Assembly (NCBI GenBank): GCA_900552855.1
Contig: USBG01000086.1
Span: forward strand, 1-7,214
DNA length: 7,214 nt
Reading direction: 5' to 3'
Source of the DNA: an uncultured Phascolarctobacterium sp.
GTDB taxonomy: Bacteria > Bacillota > Negativicutes > Acidaminococcales > Acidaminococcaceae
Shown: piece after piece, positions 5,084-7,214 of the stretch
How the letters are laid out: each line of letters begins with the position of its first letter
How positions within the stretch are numbered: position 1 is the stretch's first letter
Position numbers and translations under genes: made by a program
Notes under the pieces: model-generated
The model's input: the letters and a program-made list of their open reading frames with translations, nothing else
Databases searched by the model: none
What the model was told of the DNA's origin: nothing

Positions 5084-5641
5084 ATGAGTAGATGGATGCG
5101 TGTTCTATTGATGTCTCTTTTAGTTATTGCTATGGCTGTTGTTAGTGGCTGCGGTGGCGATAAGTTTGTCGGAAAGTGGGGACATGAGGAGGATAATAAT
5201 CTTATTGGCTTCTCAGGTAAATATTTGGATACCATTGATATCGAAAAAAATGGTGAATCCTATGTTTTGACTATTAGCAAAAGCAGCTTTGTGATGCATA
5301 GGGACCATTTGGAGGGCTCCAATATTTTTAATCCTAAGTACGATGCTGTGTTCCAATGGGATACTAGCAAGCCTATAAAATTCTCTGCTAAGGCTGATGG
5401 CGATAATCGTTTAGTCATTACTGAGGCTGGCATGCCTGCAACCACTGTAACCTATATTGAAAAGGATGGTACTCTGCTTTTTGATAATATTGTTTACAAA
5501 AAGTACAAGAGCGGTGACGTGCAAAAATTTAAGGATGCTGAAGCAAAGCGTTTACAGGATTTGTACGATGTAGACGATATCCGCCCCTATAAGAAAAAAT
5601 ACATGAAGAGCCTGACTATTATCAATAACAAAGAGCAATAG
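5084..5641 (+). CDS. Small secreted lipoprotein of unknown function
   Basis: This 185-residue protein begins with a typical lipoprotein signal peptide: Arg3 and Arg6, a hydrophobic core at residues 7-20, then the lipobox VSGC with Cys23 as the lipidated residue after signal peptidase II cleavage. The mature part starts GGDKFVGKWGHEED, then alternates short beta-like stretches (LDTIDIEKNGESYVLTI, RLVITEAG, TVTYIEKDGTLLFDNIVYKK). This pattern would suit a small beta-barrel or lipocalin-like fold (inference). A charged helical tail with several Lys/Asp residues follows from about residue 143. I recognise no named family or catalytic motif. AAGGAGG (5070-5076) lies 7 bases before the ATG. It is monocistronic, with a possible operator over its promoter, and it ends just before the composition break. 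Codon use matches the AT-rich left block. Confidence 0.8.
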   Translation: MSRWMRVLLMSLLVIAMAVVSGCGGDKFVGKWGHEEDNNLIGFSGKYLDTIDIEKNGESYVLTISKSSFVMHRDHLEGSNIFNPKYDAVFQWDTSKPIKFSAKADGDNRLVITEAGMPATTVTYIEKDGTLLFDNIVYKKYKSGDVQKFKDAEAKRLQDLYDVDDIRPYKKKYMKSLTIINNKEQ

Positions 5642-6629
5642 TTAGAAAGCAAATAGCGTCCTGTCTGCATAAAAGATGCGGGCAGGCGTTTTTTGTTGTA
5701 AGCATTTCTCGCTTTGTTCCCTGCTTCAACGCCCGGACTTCACCCAGAGAGAGCAGATCATACCCATTTTCCCAGCAGCGCTGAACGGTCCGCACGCAGA
5801 GCAGCTCCAGCGCCGCACACTGTGCTGCTGTGGGCAGAGCGGTGCCCGCCCTGCGCTGGCCGGTCAGGGTCACGGCAAAGCCATCTTCTACAGCTTCCAC
5901 CGATACCATACAGCGCCGGAAAGTCACCTGCCCGCTACCCAGCGGAAAAGTGTGTTCTCCGCTCTGACCCAGCAGCAATTGTGCCATCTGGCTCTCTGCC
6001 GGGGTGACCCGGGTGTTTCCTGCTTCGGTGAACAGAAGCATTCTCTCCGCATTTTCCATACCTTCTTCGGTCAAGGCAAGCACCGGAGCCAAAAAGGCGT
6101 TCCGGCTCTCGTATAGGTGCGGAGCCTGCGGTGCAGCTTCTTTCACGACCTGCAAAAGTCGTTCCGGGAACGGTTCGTCTTCTCCGTCTGCTGCGGCCAG
6201 TTCTTCTCCGGAAAGATCCATGCAGAAGACCCGGGCAGACAAGCCCTGCACCGGCTCCTCTTTCAACACGGTCTCCGCCTGTCGAATGGTTTTTAAAGTT
6301 GTTTCGGCATTCAAAAGCAGATACTCGCACAGCCGGTAACTTGCTTTACGGGGCAGGCCACGCTCGGCTTCAGTCAGAGCCGTTTGCAGGGTGTTTCCCT
6401 GCCCCGTGTAGAGCTGTACCCTTGCGGCGGCATCAGAAGCATCGGCGGCGGCTTCCGGAAACTGGTAGAGCAGCCCCACCGTCCAGCTCTGTGCCACCAC
6501 TGTGGGCGGGGTAAGAATCAAGGCACGCACCATGCTTTTCTCGGTATTCTCTGCCCGTAAAAATCCCCCGCACCAGAGCACCAGCACCCATGCCGCCAGC
6601 CACCGGAGGGCACGCTGTTGGCCCGTCAT
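5622..6629 (-). CDS. Ger(x)C/GerAC-like spore germinant receptor subunit, C-terminus lost at a junction
   Basis: The 335-residue frame starts with a hydrophobic segment (residues 8-23, RWLAAWVLVLWCGG), a signal peptide. Cys20 sits in a poor lipobox context (VLWC), unlike the canonical lipid-anchored GerAC. Later features fit the GerAC C-terminal domain: MLLFTEAGNTRVTPAESQMAQLLLGQ near residues 197-222 and CWENGYDLLSLGEV at 285-298. The second corresponds to the family's 'GxDxLGxG' stretch, after which about 40 more residues are normal. From about residue 310 the frame translates the reverse of the lipoprotein terminator and overlaps that gene's last 20 bases, so the native end is missing. GGAGG (6637-6641 minus) is 7 bases before the ATG at 6629, and the ATG overlaps the stop of the preceding gene as ATGA. 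GerAC acts with GerAA and GerAB in the spore inner membrane. The family call is moderate and rests on neighbour and motif. Confidence 0.62.
   Translation of the reverse strand: MTGQQRALRWLAAWVLVLWCGGFLRAENTEKSMVRALILTPPTVVAQSWTVGLLYQFPEAAADASDAAARVQLYTGQGNTLQTALTEAERGLPRKASYRLCEYLLLNAETTLKTIRQAETVLKEEPVQGLSARVFCMDLSGEELAAADGEDEPFPERLLQVVKEAAPQAPHLYESRNAFLAPVLALTEEGMENAERMLLFTEAGNTRVTPAESQMAQLLLGQSGEHTFPLGSGQVTFRRCMVSVEAVEDGFAVTLTGQRRAGTALPTAAQCAALELLCVRTVQRCWENGYDLLSLGEVRALKQGTKREMLTTKNACPHLLCRQDAICFLTIALCY
5657..5694 (+). terminator. Intrinsic terminator of the lipoprotein gene
   Basis: CCTGTCTGCAT (5660-5670) pairs with ATGCGGGCAGG (5676-5686) in an 11-bp stem with some G-U pairs. CG/CG pairs outside a single T bulge extend it. 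Six U residues (5689-5694) follow. It starts 15 bases after the stop codon and is the last element that clearly belongs to the AT-rich block. Confidence 0.9.
5695..5715. other. Probable junction between two DNA blocks of different composition
   Basis: Left of this point the sequence is AT-rich, with T-tracts and strong Firmicutes signals. Right of it the DNA is GC-rich for 1.5 kb without interruption. The GerAC-like frame on the minus strand stops looking like its family here and continues into antisense of the lipoprotein terminator. No inverted repeat, integrase, tRNA or target duplication is visible at the point. Confidence 0.7.
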
Positions 6630-7214
6630 GCGTTTTCCTCCGCAGGCGTAGCCCTGCCCCACAGCCGCCCGGCCAATTGACGCACCACCTGCACCAGCAC
6701 GCAGAACCGGAACATTGCCGCTGCCAACCAGACCAGCAGCACAAGGGCATCAAACCGGGAAATGCTGCCCAGCCTGCCCGCCCGCAAAAGCTCGATGCCA
6801 GTCAGGGCCTGCCCTGCCCCAAACACCAGTTCCGTGCAGAGCGCAAAGCTGCCAGCCAGTATAAAAGCTTTCACCGGAAGCCAGACAGCGCACCGCACCT
6901 GCTTTGCCGGGCAGAACAGCGGTAGGGCGAAGTATTCCGGATACAGGGGCAGGATAATCGTTTGAGCATCAGCATGCATCATCAGACTTTCCCAGTGGAA
7001 CTGGCCATTCAGCCCCAGCAGGCAGAGCAAACCCACCAGCGCCGCCGCCCAGCACAGGATCGGCGCACAGCGGACCAGTACCGAAGGTTCCAGTTTCCAT
7101 CCTGCCCAGAGCAGCAGCGGGAGAAGCCCCAGCATGGCCATGGAAGAAAAATTCCCCCAGCAAAGCTCCTGCGTCTGACGGAAGGTCTCCACAGCCTCCC
7201 AGACAAACCAGAGT
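6626..7214 (-). CDS. GerAB-like spore germination permease, C-terminal part (gene runs off the right edge)
   Basis: The open frame extends to the window edge, and no true start is present. GTG at 7192 is internal to it, since the frame reads LWFVWEA upstream. The roughly 196 visible residues are strongly hydrophobic with several membrane segments. Two stretches match the APC-superfamily GerAB/spore germination permeases: PLYPEYFALPLFCP, and ELLRAGRLGSISRFDALVLLVWLAAAMFRFCVL, corresponding to the family's 'ERxDxxxxxxW' helix. In sporeformers GerAB forms the germinant-binding membrane subunit of the receptor. The stop TGA (6628-6626) overlaps the next gene's ATG, giving translational coupling and the usual GerAB-GerAC order. 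GC content is far above the left block, as for its partner. Confidence 0.72.
   Translation of the reverse strand, partial: LWFVWEAVETFRQTQELCWGNFSSMAMLGLLPLLLWAGWKLEPSVLVRCAPILCWAAALVGLLCLLGLNGQFHWESLMMHADAQTIILPLYPEYFALPLFCPAKQVRCAVWLPVKAFILAGSFALCTELVFGAGQALTGIELLRAGRLGSISRFDALVLLVWLAAAMFRFCVLVQVVRQLAGRLWGRATPAEENA

Noticed and set aside
5935..6330. Several overlapping frames on both strands in the GC-rich block
   Set aside because: High GC makes stop codons rare, so long shadow frames are expected. Arg/Ser/Pro-rich products without motifs contrast with the coherent GerAC/GerAB-like frames.
1..7214. CRISPR arrays, tRNA or rRNA genes, transposases, phage genes
   Set aside because: No regularly spaced repeats, no cloverleaf or rRNA-like sequence, and no transposase or integrase motifs were seen on either strand.

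Overview
The window looks like gut-type anaerobic Bacillota (Firmicutes) DNA. It has strong AGGAGG ribosome sites, near-consensus sigma-A promoters with 17-base spacers, an orphan TM1266-type hydrogenase regulator, an oxygen-sensitive radical SAM enzyme and a ZTP riboswitch. Bases 1 to about 5700 are AT-rich and compactly organised. Gene content would fit Negativicutes or Clostridia, but that placement is a guess. From about 5700 to the right edge the DNA becomes strikingly GC-rich and carries spore-germination-type genes. This part resembles a different, high-GC Oscillospiraceae-like genome.

Layout. Bases 1-213 (minus) hold the N-terminal 71 residues of a DEDD-type 3'-5' exonuclease. Bases 570-815 (plus) hold a small TM1266-family ACT-like protein. 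It converges on uraA (1007-2254, minus), and the two share a bidirectional terminator. Upstream of uraA, on the same strand but with its own terminator, is a PflX-like radical SAM protein (2407-3312, minus, TTG start). It is divergent from a stand-alone AICAR formyltransferase (3587-4762, plus, GTG start). Between these two lie back-to-back promoters whose -35 boxes overlap, then a complete ZTP (pfl-motif) riboswitch with an intrinsic terminator just before the ribosome site. Bases 5084-5641 (plus) encode a small unrecognised lipoprotein that ends in a strong terminator. The right block (minus) has a GerAB-like permease C-terminus overlapping a GerAC-like gene by ATGA. The GerAC-like frame loses its native C-terminus at about 5700 and runs antisense through the lipoprotein terminator.

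How the genes work together. The centre of the window is nucleotide and one-carbon metabolism. The AICAR formyltransferase consumes 10-formyl-THF, and the ZTP riboswitch senses the Z-nucleotide that builds up when 10-formyl-THF is short. UraA imports uracil. The divergent radical SAM protein belongs to a family named after pyruvate formate-lyase activation, so a formate link is possible but is inference. The enzyme at 3587-4762 lacks the IMP cyclohydrolase domain of normal PurH, so another gene must supply the last step of IMP synthesis.

The two points most worth a second look are the composition break with a truncated gerAC-like gene at about 5695-5715 (either a chimeric contig or a recombination scar) and the compact divergent control region at 3404-3580.
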